Shown here: in pieces, positions 1-5,589 of the stretch
Numbering within the stretch: position 1 is the stretch's first letter
Layout of the letters: each line of letters opens with the position of its first letter
NCBI GenBank assembly: GCA_030633795.1
Contig: DAOWCB010000113.1
Location: 1 to 5,589 of the forward strand
Direction of reading: 5' to 3'
From: Candidatus Aminicenantota bacterium
GTDB lineage: Bacteria; Acidobacteriota; Aminicenantia; Aminicenantales; Aminicenantaceae
Length of the DNA: 5,589 nt
The notes under the pieces: generated by a model
The model's database searches: none
What the model was told of the DNA's origin: nothing
The model's input: only the letters and a program-made list of their open reading frames with translations
Position numbers and translations under genes: made by a program

Positions 1-1587
1 CCCAAGTTGAAAGCATGGAAGTATCCCCTCCCCGAGGACAAGGAAATTTTCCGGATCCACCGAGTGGTAATCCATATCGACGGACCTCGGGTGGTGCGGC
101 TTCAGATGCCCCCAGATCAGCACCGTTCCACGGTCACCGATCACATCGCTTTGCGAACAGGAGAACTTGCCGATGCGGAATGGAGCCCGGATTCCACCCT
201 GTTCGCCTTTGTCTCTGTTTCCCGTGACCACAAACATGTCGTGCTCCGGAAAGCCGATCCGGAAACCGGCACAGTCCGGAAAGTCTTGGAGGAAAAGGTC
301 GATACGTTTTTTGAATCGGGATTCAACAAAGTGAATTGGCACGTACTACCCGAATCGAACGAGGTGATCTGGTTCTCGCAACGCGACGACTGGGGACATC
401 TTTATCTCTATGACCTGGAGACCGGAGAACTGAAGCGACGCATAACAGATGGCAGTTGGAACGTTCTGCAGGTCTTACGGCTGGATAGAAAAGAACGCAT
501 CCTTTACTTTACGGGAGCAGGCCGGGAAAAAGGCGATCCTTACTTCCAATATCTCTACCGAGTCGGCTTGAATGAATCCAATATAGAACTCCTGACTCAG
601 GGCAACGCAAACCATACGATCTCTTTATCCCCGTTAGGACCTTACTTTGTCGACAGCTATTCGACTCCTGTGGATCCACCTGTCAGTGAAGTTTGTGATA
701 TGAACGGCCGGAAACTCCTTACGTTGGAAAAAACCGACATCTCCCGGCTCATCAAGGAAGGATGGAAACCGCCGTTTCCATTTACGGTCAAGGCACGAGA
801 CGGCGTGACCGACATCTACGGGCTTCTTTTCAAGCCCACAGACTTCGATCCTGCGAATAAGTACCCAATCATCAACAGCATTTACCCAGGCCCACAAACA
901 GGAAGTGTGGGTAGCCGAAGTTTTTCCGCTTCACGCGGTGATAGGCAGGCTCTGGCCGAATTGGGATTCATCGTGGTTTCCCTTGACGCTATGGGGACAC
1001 CCATGAGGTCGAAATCGTTTCACTCAGCCTACTACGGAAACATGGGCGACAATGGGTTGCCGGACCAGATCACCGGCATGAAACAGCTCGCTGAACGGTT
1101 TCCCTGGATTGACATCGACAGGGTGGGAATATACGGACATTCGGGCGGCGGGTTTGCATCCACAGATGGCATCCTCCGTTATCCCGATTTTTTCAAGGTG
1201 GCAGTTAGTGGGGCAGGGAATCATGACAACCGGAGCTACGAAGACGATTGGGGGGAAAAGTGGCAGGGCCTCTTGGAGACATCCTCCGACGGCACCTCTA
1301 ACTACGATAACCAGGCAAACCAGCTTCTGGCCAAGAATCTGAAGGGTAAGCTCCTGTTGGCTCATGGCACCATGGACTCCAACGTGCCCATGTACAACAC
1401 GCTACTTGTCGTAAACGAGCTTATCGCGGCCAACAAAGATTTTGATCTTATCCTGTTTCCTAATCGCGGTCATGGGTTTGGCCGTGAATCCTACATGATG
1501 AGGCGCCGATGGGATTATTTTGTCAAACACCTGATGGACGCGGTGCCACCGAAAGAGTATAAGTTCAAGATGGAGCCGTCACGGTAA
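1..1587 (+). CDS. S9 family serine peptidase, dipeptidyl-peptidase-IV type (5' partial)
   Basis: This is the C-terminal part of a prolyl-oligopeptidase-clan peptidase. The family cleaves dipeptides or short peptides from oligopeptides, often in the periplasm; the export signal, if any, lies outside the window. The frame is open from base 1, and the first possible start (TTG at 7) falls inside the propeller, so the gene is truncated by the window. Residues are counted from that TTG. About 1-230 are beta-propeller, with blade-like motifs EWSPDSTLFAF (58-68) and WFSQRDDWGHLYLYD (122-136). About 255-520 are the alpha/beta-hydrolase domain. It contains the oxyanion-type tyrosine in IYPGP (Tyr293), the nucleophile in GHSGG (Ser379), Asp457 in HGTMDSNVP and His489 in NRGHGFG. 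The Ser-Asp-His order is that of family S9, so the enzyme should be active. About 528 codons are present; full-length relatives usually have 700 or more. GC content is visibly higher than in the other genes here. Family assignment is firm; exact specificity is not. Confidence 0.93.
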   Translation, partial: PKLKAWKYPLPEDKEIFRIHRVVIHIDGPRVVRLQMPPDQHRSTVTDHIALRTGELADAEWSPDSTLFAFVSVSRDHKHVVLRKADPETGTVRKVLEEKVDTFFESGFNKVNWHVLPESNEVIWFSQRDDWGHLYLYDLETGELKRRITDGSWNVLQVLRLDRKERILYFTGAGREKGDPYFQYLYRVGLNESNIELLTQGNANHTISLSPLGPYFVDSYSTPVDPPVSEVCDMNGRKLLTLEKTDISRLIKEGWKPPFPFTVKARDGVTDIYGLLFKPTDFDPANKYPIINSIYPGPQTGSVGSRSFSASRGDRQALAELGFIVVSLDAMGTPMRSKSFHSAYYGNMGDNGLPDQITGMKQLAERFPWIDIDRVGIYGHSGGGFASTDGILRYPDFFKVAVSGAGNHDNRSYEDDWGEKWQGLLETSSDGTSNYDNQANQLLAKNLKGKLLLAHGTMDSNVPMYNTLLVVNELIAANKDFDLILFPNRGHGFGRESYMMRRRWDYFVKHLMDAVPPKEYKFKMEPSR

Positions 1588-1616
1588 TCGATTGCATTAT
1601 GAACAGCGATTGACCG
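1582..1616 (+). terminator. weak hairpin after the peptidase gene, possible terminator
   Basis: CGGTAATCG (1582-1590) pairs with CGATTGACCG (1607-1616) as nine base pairs with one bulged G at 1612 and a 16-base loop. The peptidase stop codon TAA (1585-1587) sits in the left arm. Four T residues follow at 1620-1623, which is short for an intrinsic terminator. It may end or stabilise the peptidase mRNA; this is inferred from structure alone. Confidence 0.3.
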
Positions 1617-1673
1617 GAGTTTTGGGCAGACGGAAACTAAGTTGACTTTCAGATAAGGCTTCGTTATTTTAAT

Positions 1674-1679
1674 GAGGAG
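1674..1679 (+). promoter_or_regulatory. ribosome binding site for the exported protein
   Basis: GAGGAG lies nine bases before ATG 1689 and six bases before an in-frame TTG at 1686. ATG is preferred by codon type, and the spacing is acceptable. The two choices differ by one residue. Confidence 0.7.
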
Positions 1680-1688
1680 TAACGATTG

Positions 1689-2609
1689 ATGGAGGGAATT
1701 TTGAGAAACAAGATGATCTATGTTTTTTTAATCCTTTTTTTATTTTTTTCTCAGGCTTCCACAGCAAATGCTGACAGAGACAGGAATATATACGAGCTTG
1801 CAAAAGAACTTACACAGTTGTCGACCCACATGGCACAAGTTAGTTATGACCATTATAAAGGCTGGGGTAGCGAGATTTCTGACCAGGAACAAGCGATTCT
1901 GTTCGAAGCTGAATCCTTTGCTGCGTCTAGTCGACTGTTCTTGAGATTGACAGAGGAGAGGTTCAACTACTTCAAGACAGGATACTTGAGAACCAACCTT
2001 TATAATGCTTTTGTGAATCTGACTCGCGCATATAAAGATCTAGAGGAAGAGAGTCAAAAAGTGGGGCGAGTCCCCTATTCTCTCGATGATTGTCGAAGGC
2101 TGCTCGAGCGGATGGAGTACGAATTTTCCTTATGGCCATCCGCTGATAACCTGGCTTATCTCCATCAAAAATACATTAAAACACTGGATGCTACGGTTTA
2201 TCTAATTGAAAGAAAAGGGCCGGGAGAGTATGTGAGGCGTCCCTTTAAAAACTTAGAGAGTCTTTTTCGTTTCAACTATGATCAAAGAAGAGGAAAAGAT
2301 CCCTGGCAGCACCTTGTGGAGATTTCCACCGAAACATTGGAGAGGATGGAAGAGGAGGAGATGGTTGATCTTACTTTTGAGGATTACCTTGTGATCGAAA
2401 TGAGCGAACGCTCAAACCGCCCTGTTTATCTGATCAAGGATGGGAAAAAATGTGGCATCACCTCACCAAGTGTGCTCGAGCGATATGGCGGTTGGAGCAA
2501 AGTTTATGAGGTCCCCGCAGATGTGATAAATGCCTATCCAGATGGAGAGGACATAAAAGATATGTCTTTGAACCTTTTCCTAGAATTCATAGAAATGAGG
2601 AAAAGGTAG
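1689..2609 (+). CDS. exported helical protein of unknown function with a C-terminal secreted-protein module
   Basis: I do not recognise this protein as a named family. Residues 1-28 form a clear Sec signal peptide: basic Arg6/Lys8, a hydrophobic core at about 10-20 rich in Phe and Leu, and an Ala-Asn-Ala cleavage site before Asp29. No lipobox cysteine is present, so a soluble periplasmic or secreted product is likely. Residues about 33-240 are charged and predicted mostly helical, with repeated Glu/Arg/Lys patterns (e.g. TLERMEEEEMVDL). Residues about 245-289 (start VYLIKDGKK, then ITSPSVLERYGGW, end AYPDGEDI) resemble a roughly 45-residue module seen singly or repeated at the ends of many bacterial and archaeal secreted proteins. 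Its role is not known to me. The mature chain has only two cysteines, Cys135 and Cys255, which could form a disulfide. The gene follows the peptidase by about 100 bases, and its 3' end overlaps the convergent radical SAM gene by 76 bp. Start ATG 1689 is chosen from GAGGAG at 1674-1679. Confidence 0.85.
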   Translation: MEGILRNKMIYVFLILFLFFSQASTANADRDRNIYELAKELTQLSTHMAQVSYDHYKGWGSEISDQEQAILFEAESFAASSRLFLRLTEERFNYFKTGYLRTNLYNAFVNLTRAYKDLEEESQKVGRVPYSLDDCRRLLERMEYEFSLWPSADNLAYLHQKYIKTLDATVYLIERKGPGEYVRRPFKNLESLFRFNYDQRRGKDPWQHLVEISTETLERMEEEEMVDLTFEDYLVIEMSERSNRPVYLIKDGKKCGITSPSVLERYGGWSKVYEVPADVINAYPDGEDIKDMSLNLFLEFIEMRKR

Positions 2610-3868
2610 AACACTGAGATTAAACTCCTGTATCTAATCAGAGCACGTGTGAGCCTTGGCAACAGACGCTTGTAAGAATAGAATTCCCGATATATTTTCC
2701 CGATATTTCTCTCTAATTCTTCACATGTCATATTTTTGGGGATGAATACCTTTCCGGGGGGTATATAAGTAAATTTTGACCAGTCTCGAGTAATTATTCT
2801 TCCTTCTTTTGTTAGTCTATCGTATAATGAGGTGCCAGGAAAAGGGATTAAACTGCTAAACTGAGCGATATCAACATCCGCTTCAAGGCAAAATCTAAGG
2901 GTTTCGTCAAAGGATGAAAGGTCGTCATTGTCAAACCCAAAAATCATAGCTCCGCATACAGCAATTTTATTTTTGTGAAGGTTTTTTACAGTTTTCATAT
3001 AGGCATTTCTCATATCGTTGTACATGGATGTCTTTTTTGTATTCGGCTGCTCGCGAATGGATTCAAATCCAATAAACAATCCTAAACAACCGCTTTTTCT
3101 CATCAGTTTCAATATTTCCGGTTTATGGCCTACTGCCCACGACGCCTCGCCTAACCATTTTCGTTTCAACGGGATAAGTGCTATGAGTAGATTCTTTAGG
3201 TAAGTAGGATTGATTATCAGGTTGTCGTCTGTAAACAGTAGGAAATTTTGCTTGTCCATGTCCTTTATTTCTGCGATGACTTCCTCGATTGGCCGGAATC
3301 GTGTTTTTTTCCCGAAGAACCTCTCGATTGAGCAGAATTCGCATCCTTGAGGGCATCCTCTCGATGCCTGAACCACGTTTGTGCTCATATATATTTTTTT
3401 ATTCAGAAGCTCTCTTCGCGGGATGGGGAGATTCCTCAAATCGACATACCCATTGGCTTTATGAAATCTCTTCAGGTTTCCGGTTCCATAGTCTTCGAGG
3501 AGTTTCGGCCAGATATTCTCTGCTTCTCCGATAACCACCGAATCGGCATGTTCGATCGCCTCATCAGGCATGGCGGATGCATGAACGCCACCGATAACCA
3601 CCGTCACACCTTTTCTTCTGAACTGGTCCGCTATTTCATAAGCTCTGGGAGCTGCAGGAGTCTGAAAAGAAATTCCCACCATATCGACAGCCTCATCGAA
3701 ATCAATTTTCTCGTATTCCTCGTTGATAATCTTCACACTCATTTCCGGGGGCGTTAAGGCGGCAAGCATGGATAGCCCGAGCGATGGGTATGTGAACATC
3801 CTTATTTTCTTTTTATTGGAAACATATTCCGGATTCGACAATGATGCATTGACAAACAGTATATTCAT
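2534..3868 (-). CDS. B12-binding-domain radical SAM protein
   Basis: This is a 444-residue radical SAM enzyme of the cobalamin-binding-domain class, which typically methylates or rearranges unactivated carbons. Residues about 1-130 are a Rossmann-like B12-binding domain, with MVGISFQTP (63-71), IGGVHAS (92-98) and VVIGEAE (111-117). The DxHxxG lower-ligand motif of classical B12 proteins is absent, as is common in this class. Residues about 160-370 are the radical SAM barrel; Cys172, Cys176 and Cys179 (CPQGCEFC) ligate the 4Fe-4S cluster. FTDDN (212-216), LFIGFES (264-270) and PFPGT (342-346) are typical barrel motifs. The C-terminal region (about 370-435) is basic and helical with a hydrophobic stretch near 413-427 and resembles DUF4070-type tails, so membrane association is possible. 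A GTG at 3877 is in frame, but it overlaps the ribosome binding site, so ATG 3868 is chosen. It is second in an operon. Its last 24 or so codons overlap the opposing gene. The substrate is unknown. Confidence 0.88.
   Translation of the reverse strand: MNILFVNASLSNPEYVSNKKKIRMFTYPSLGLSMLAALTPPEMSVKIINEEYEKIDFDEAVDMVGISFQTPAAPRAYEIADQFRRKGVTVVIGGVHASAMPDEAIEHADSVVIGEAENIWPKLLEDYGTGNLKRFHKANGYVDLRNLPIPRRELLNKKIYMSTNVVQASRGCPQGCEFCSIERFFGKKTRFRPIEEVIAEIKDMDKQNFLLFTDDNLIINPTYLKNLLIALIPLKRKWLGEASWAVGHKPEILKLMRKSGCLGLFIGFESIREQPNTKKTSMYNDMRNAYMKTVKNLHKNKIAVCGAMIFGFDNDDLSSFDETLRFCLEADVDIAQFSSLIPFPGTSLYDRLTKEGRIITRDWSKFTYIPPGKVFIPKNMTCEELERNIGKIYREFYSYKRLLPRLTRALIRYRSLISVFYLFLISMNSRKRFKDISFMSSPSG
2572..2607. 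terminator. perfect 10-bp inverted repeat in the convergent gene overlap
   Basis: ACCTTTTCCT (2572-2581) and AGGAAAAGGT (2598-2607) are exact reverse complements with a 16-base loop. The repeat lies inside the coding 3' ends of both converging genes and touches the TAG stop of the exported-protein gene. It forms a hairpin in either transcript. Neither side has a good T-run, so it could be a bidirectional stop point, an mRNA 3'-end stabiliser, or a coincidence. Confidence 0.35.
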
Positions 3869-3876
3869 CGGACACA

Positions 3877-3882
3877 CACCTC
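3877..3882 (-). promoter_or_regulatory. ribosome binding site of the second radical SAM gene, overlapping the upstream stop
   Basis: Read on the minus strand, GAGGTG lies eight bases before ATG 3868. Its first two bases are the last two bases of the TGA stop (3883-3881) of the upstream gene. This supports ATG 3868 over the GTG at 3877, and suggests translational coupling of the two genes. Confidence 0.7.
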
Positions 3883-5332
3883 AACTCGCATGTATTCGAT
3901 CAGACGGATCGACCAAGGGTTCGGATCTATACATTTTTCTCATCTTTGATTTCAATGGATAGGCGAGGATATGAAGAAAAACCATTTTTAATAACGACAA
4001 TCTATCTCCCCGATAATGGATATTATTCTTTGATAAGTTTATCGTTGATTGGAAATCTTTCCATACAGATTTGAAGTATCTTCGATAAGAATAACTCTTT
4101 GCGTAAAGGTTGACGAACTGATTGTAAAATTCTCTCCGGTCGAGTCTCGTTGGAAGAACGGAATGGACATGGTCAAAAAAATCATAATTCCTTATGGCTA
4201 ATCGATCACAACTTTTTTGATACAATTCAGTGCCCGGTAAAGGGGTTAACACGGTAAATACAGGCTGAAATAGATTCATTTTACAGACATATCTGTAAAG
4301 CTCGATAAAATCTTCTTCAACAAAATCAGGGTTGACTATAAAGTGTGCGGAATTAGTAACGCCTAGTTTCTGTAGAATTCTAATGGCTTCATTGTTTTGT
4401 TCCACCGAGGTTTTTTTGTTCAATGTATTCAAATCCTCATCTTTTATCGCTTCTATGCCCATCGTTAGATGATCCAACCCTGCCGCTTTCAGGCTTTCGA
4501 TAAGATCGGGGTGTTTAACGATCGTGTCGACCCTCGCGTACATAGAGAATTTTTTCTTTATTTTCCGTTCTTGAATCAATTCGCTCAGTCTCCAGGCTCT
4601 CCTTATACTGTGAAGCGAATTATCATCGGCAAAATTCACGAACTCCACATCTTCGGGTAAATTGGCCATTTCTTCGACAACAGACTCAGGATCGCGTGTG
4701 ATATATTTTCCCTGCATCAACTTCCAGCATGCACAAAAAGTGCATCTGAATGGACACCCTCGGCTTGTAAGCAACAAAGTAGTTTTATTTCTCATCTGGT
4801 CACGATAATATTTCCTGTAATGACGGGTTAAATTCCTTGAAGGAAACGGTAATGAATCTAGATTTACATTTAAATTTGCTTTCTCGGTAAAATAAAATTC
4901 ACATTCTTTTCTTAAAGCTATATTTTTTACGGCATAAACATCTTTTCCTGTTTCCAGAGTGTTGATGTATTCCTTAAAAGATAAATCTGACATCCCAATA
5001 AATATCACATCTACAAAAGGCAGGGCATAATCGAAGGGCATAAAAGTGGCATGATGTCCCCCAATAGCTGTCACAATATTTCTGTTGAATTTTTTAACTT
5101 CTTTTAAGACCTCCTTGGCCGAGTTTGCATCACATGTATAGCCTGTAATACCCACAAAATTTGGATTGAACTTCTCCAGTTTATCAACTAAGTTTTTGTC
5201 TATTCTCATATCCAGTATTTCCACATCATGTTCCTTTGCAGCAGAAGCTAAATATTCAAGCTCCAGAGGTTCACCTATAGCAGGAGCAAATAAGTAGCGG
5301 TTTAAAGGAGGTTTAATTAAAAGAATTTTCAT
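3881..5332 (-). CDS. B12-binding-domain radical SAM protein, HpnR-like
   Basis: This is a 483-residue cobalamin-type radical SAM enzyme. Residues about 1-140 form the B12-binding Rossmann domain, with MKILLIKPP at the start, VGITGYT (60-66), IGGHHATFMP (90-99) and VIFIG (109-113). No DxHxxG motif is seen. Cys193, Cys197 and Cys200 (CPFRCTFC) are the cluster ligands, followed by the motif CWKLMQGKY. FADDN (234-238), ARVDT (266-270), MGIEA (291-295) and LTPLPGTELY (362-371) fit the barrel. The CxFCxxWK-x-G segment, RVDTIVKHPDLIE, NNEAIRIL and the FFDxxHSVLPTRL tail resemble, from memory, the hopanoid C-3 methylase HpnR family. No hopanoid or squalene gene is in the window, so the substrate remains open and no symbol is given. 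The start is ATG 5332, six bases after a perfect AGGAGG; an in-frame GTG at 5350 lies upstream of that site and is rejected. It is the first gene of a two-gene operon, AT-rich relative to the peptidase gene. Confidence 0.88.
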   Translation of the reverse strand: MKILLIKPPLNRYLFAPAIGEPLELEYLASAAKEHDVEILDMRIDKNLVDKLEKFNPNFVGITGYTCDANSAKEVLKEVKKFNRNIVTAIGGHHATFMPFDYALPFVDVIFIGMSDLSFKEYINTLETGKDVYAVKNIALRKECEFYFTEKANLNVNLDSLPFPSRNLTRHYRKYYRDQMRNKTTLLLTSRGCPFRCTFCACWKLMQGKYITRDPESVVEEMANLPEDVEFVNFADDNSLHSIRRAWRLSELIQERKIKKKFSMYARVDTIVKHPDLIESLKAAGLDHLTMGIEAIKDEDLNTLNKKTSVEQNNEAIRILQKLGVTNSAHFIVNPDFVEEDFIELYRYVCKMNLFQPVFTVLTPLPGTELYQKSCDRLAIRNYDFFDHVHSVLPTRLDRREFYNQFVNLYAKSYSYRRYFKSVWKDFQSTINLSKNNIHYRGDRLSLLKMVFLHILAYPLKSKMRKMYRSEPLVDPSDRIHAS

Positions 5333-5338
5333 GTCCAG

Positions 5339-5344
5339 CCTCCT
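5339..5344 (-). promoter_or_regulatory. ribosome binding site of the HpnR-like gene
   Basis: On the minus strand AGGAGG is followed by six bases and ATG 5332. The match is perfect. It fixes the start at 5332 and removes the six-residue extension that would begin at GTG 5350. Confidence 0.8.
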
Positions 5345-5369
5345 ACTCACTCATCAATGAATAAGTTAA

Positions 5370-5381
5370 TCCTGATCAGGA
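5370..5381. repeat. 12-bp perfect palindrome in the leader of the radical SAM operon
   Basis: TCCTGATCAGGA is its own reverse complement. It lies about 38 bases before ATG 5332, just downstream of the candidate transcription start near 5391. That position would suit an operator, but a single short palindrome can arise by chance. Confidence 0.3.
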
Positions 5382-5397
5382 GAGAAGTTGTTAAAAA

Positions 5398-5427
5398 GTT
5401 GTAAAGATTATGTCAAAAGTTTGTCAA
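5398..5427 (-). promoter_or_regulatory. candidate sigma-70-type promoter for the radical SAM operon
   Basis: Read on the minus strand, a perfect TTGACA -35 hexamer (5427-5422) is followed by an 18-base spacer and TACAAC (5403-5398, four of six matches to TATAAT). Transcription would begin near 5391, giving a leader of about 59 bases. A second TTGACA (5416-5411) lies exactly 11 bases downstream but has a poor -10 (TAACAA, 5393-5388). The position ahead of the operon fits; the -10 is weak. Confidence 0.45.
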
Positions 5428-5434
5428 TTTATTA

Positions 5435-5467
5435 TTCTGAAATGAGAGGATCAGAATCTCATCAGAA
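5435..5467. repeat. hairpin-forming inverted repeat upstream of the operon promoter
   Basis: TTCTGA-AA-TGAGA (5435-5447) pairs with TCTCATCAGAA (5457-5467) as 11 base pairs with a two-base bulge and a nine-base loop. TCAGAA also occurs in the loop (5451-5456), 11 bases from its copy in the right arm. No T-run follows on either strand, so it is not a typical intrinsic terminator. Its centre lies about 60 bases upstream of the candidate transcription start, where an activator could bind. Confidence 0.4.
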
Positions 5468-5495
5468 AGGTCAGGGAAGTCGAGAACAATCCAAA

Positions 5496-5511
5496 CAGCC
5501 TGGCAGCCTGG
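5496..5511. repeat. tandem 8-bp repeat
   Basis: CAGCCTGG occurs twice without a gap (5496-5503 and 5504-5511), within the candidate MITE-like segment. With GGCT at 5511-5514 it can also form a small stem. It has no evident function. Confidence 0.5.
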
Positions 5512-5589
5512 GCTAGAGTTGCCATTTTGAAAATAAATCCGGGCTGAATTCCGAAACAGAATCAAGGATTGACAAGGATAGAACAAACC

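Larger units (their letters stand above)
5421..5575. repeat. 155-bp segment with terminal inverted repeats, MITE-like candidate
   Basis: The left end TTGTCAAT (5421-5428) and right end ATTGACAA (5568-5575) are exact reverse complements. Extending inward, the two 19-base arms share 15 positions (TTGTCAATnnnTnATTCTG). The interior has an 11-bp stem hairpin (5435-5467) and a tandem 8-mer (5496-5511), and no transposase. On the minus strand one frame stays open from the window edge to a TGA at 5415-5413 (58 codons, including RIYFQNGNSSPGC), but it has no good start or ribosome binding site. I have an unverified recollection of similar short predicted proteins recurring in Desulfobacterota genomes, which would fit a dispersed repeat. 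No clear target-site duplication is visible. Confidence 0.4.

Noticed and set aside
1024..1365. Minus-strand frame of 113 codons inside the peptidase gene
   Set aside because: It is antisense to the catalytic domain of the peptidase and shows no protein-like motifs; a shadow frame.
1642..1670. TTGACT, 17 bases, TATTTT ahead of the exported-protein gene, resembling a sigma-70 promoter
   Set aside because: Transcription would start near 1677, inside the GAGGAG ribosome binding site, so the transcript would lack an intact site. The -10 matches only four of six bases.
3347..3757. Plus-strand frame of 136 codons inside the second radical SAM gene
   Set aside because: It lies wholly antisense to a well-supported coding region and its translation shows no domain or motif.
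5451..5525. Minus-strand ORF of 24 codons beginning MATLAQAARLF
   Set aside because: It is very short, has no Shine-Dalgarno sequence and lies inside the candidate repeat where another frame is also open; no evidence supports translation.
5413..5589. Minus-strand open frame of 58 codons running off the right edge
   Set aside because: It could be the end of a gene outside the window, but it ends inside the operon promoter, overlaps the inverted-repeat segment and shows no recognisable domain. It is described with the repeat instead.
5569..5589. Plus-strand TTGACA near the right edge as a -35 box
   Set aside because: Any -10 would fall at or beyond the window end, and the hexamer is explained as the right inverted repeat.

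Overview
The window looks like bacterial chromosome from a Gram-negative, probably anaerobic, lineage. This rests on an exported Sec-type protein, two cobalamin-type radical SAM enzymes in tandem and canonical Shine-Dalgarno sites. A Desulfobacterota-like source is my best guess, but nothing here proves a taxon.

Layout: positions 1-1587 (+) carry the 3' two thirds of a dipeptidyl-peptidase-IV-type serine peptidase (family S9), cut by the left edge, with all three catalytic residues present. A weak hairpin follows its stop. Positions 1689-2609 (+) encode a 306-residue exported protein of unknown function. It has a signal peptide, a helical body and a C-terminal module of about 45 residues of the kind found in secreted proteins. 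Positions 5332 down to 2534 (-) form a two-gene operon of B12-binding-domain radical SAM proteins. The upstream gene (5332-3881) resembles the hopanoid C-3 methylase HpnR family. The downstream gene (3868-2534) is a more generic family member and starts 12 bases after the first stop, with its ribosome binding site overlapping that stop. Its 3' end overlaps the exported-protein gene tail to tail by 76 bp, and a perfect 10-bp inverted repeat lies in the overlap.

The right end (5351-5589) holds no convincing gene. It contains a candidate promoter for the radical SAM operon and a 155-bp segment (5421-5575) bounded by imperfect 19-bp inverted repeats. The segment has an internal hairpin and a short tandem repeat and looks like a MITE or dispersed repeat. 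The promoter's -35 hexamer lies inside the left inverted repeat, so the element may have supplied part of the operon's promoter.

Functionally, the two radical SAM proteins are probably made together and may act in one modification pathway, such as methylation of a lipid or other unactivated carbon. The substrate cannot be read from the window. The peptidase and the exported protein point the other way and have no evident link to that pathway.
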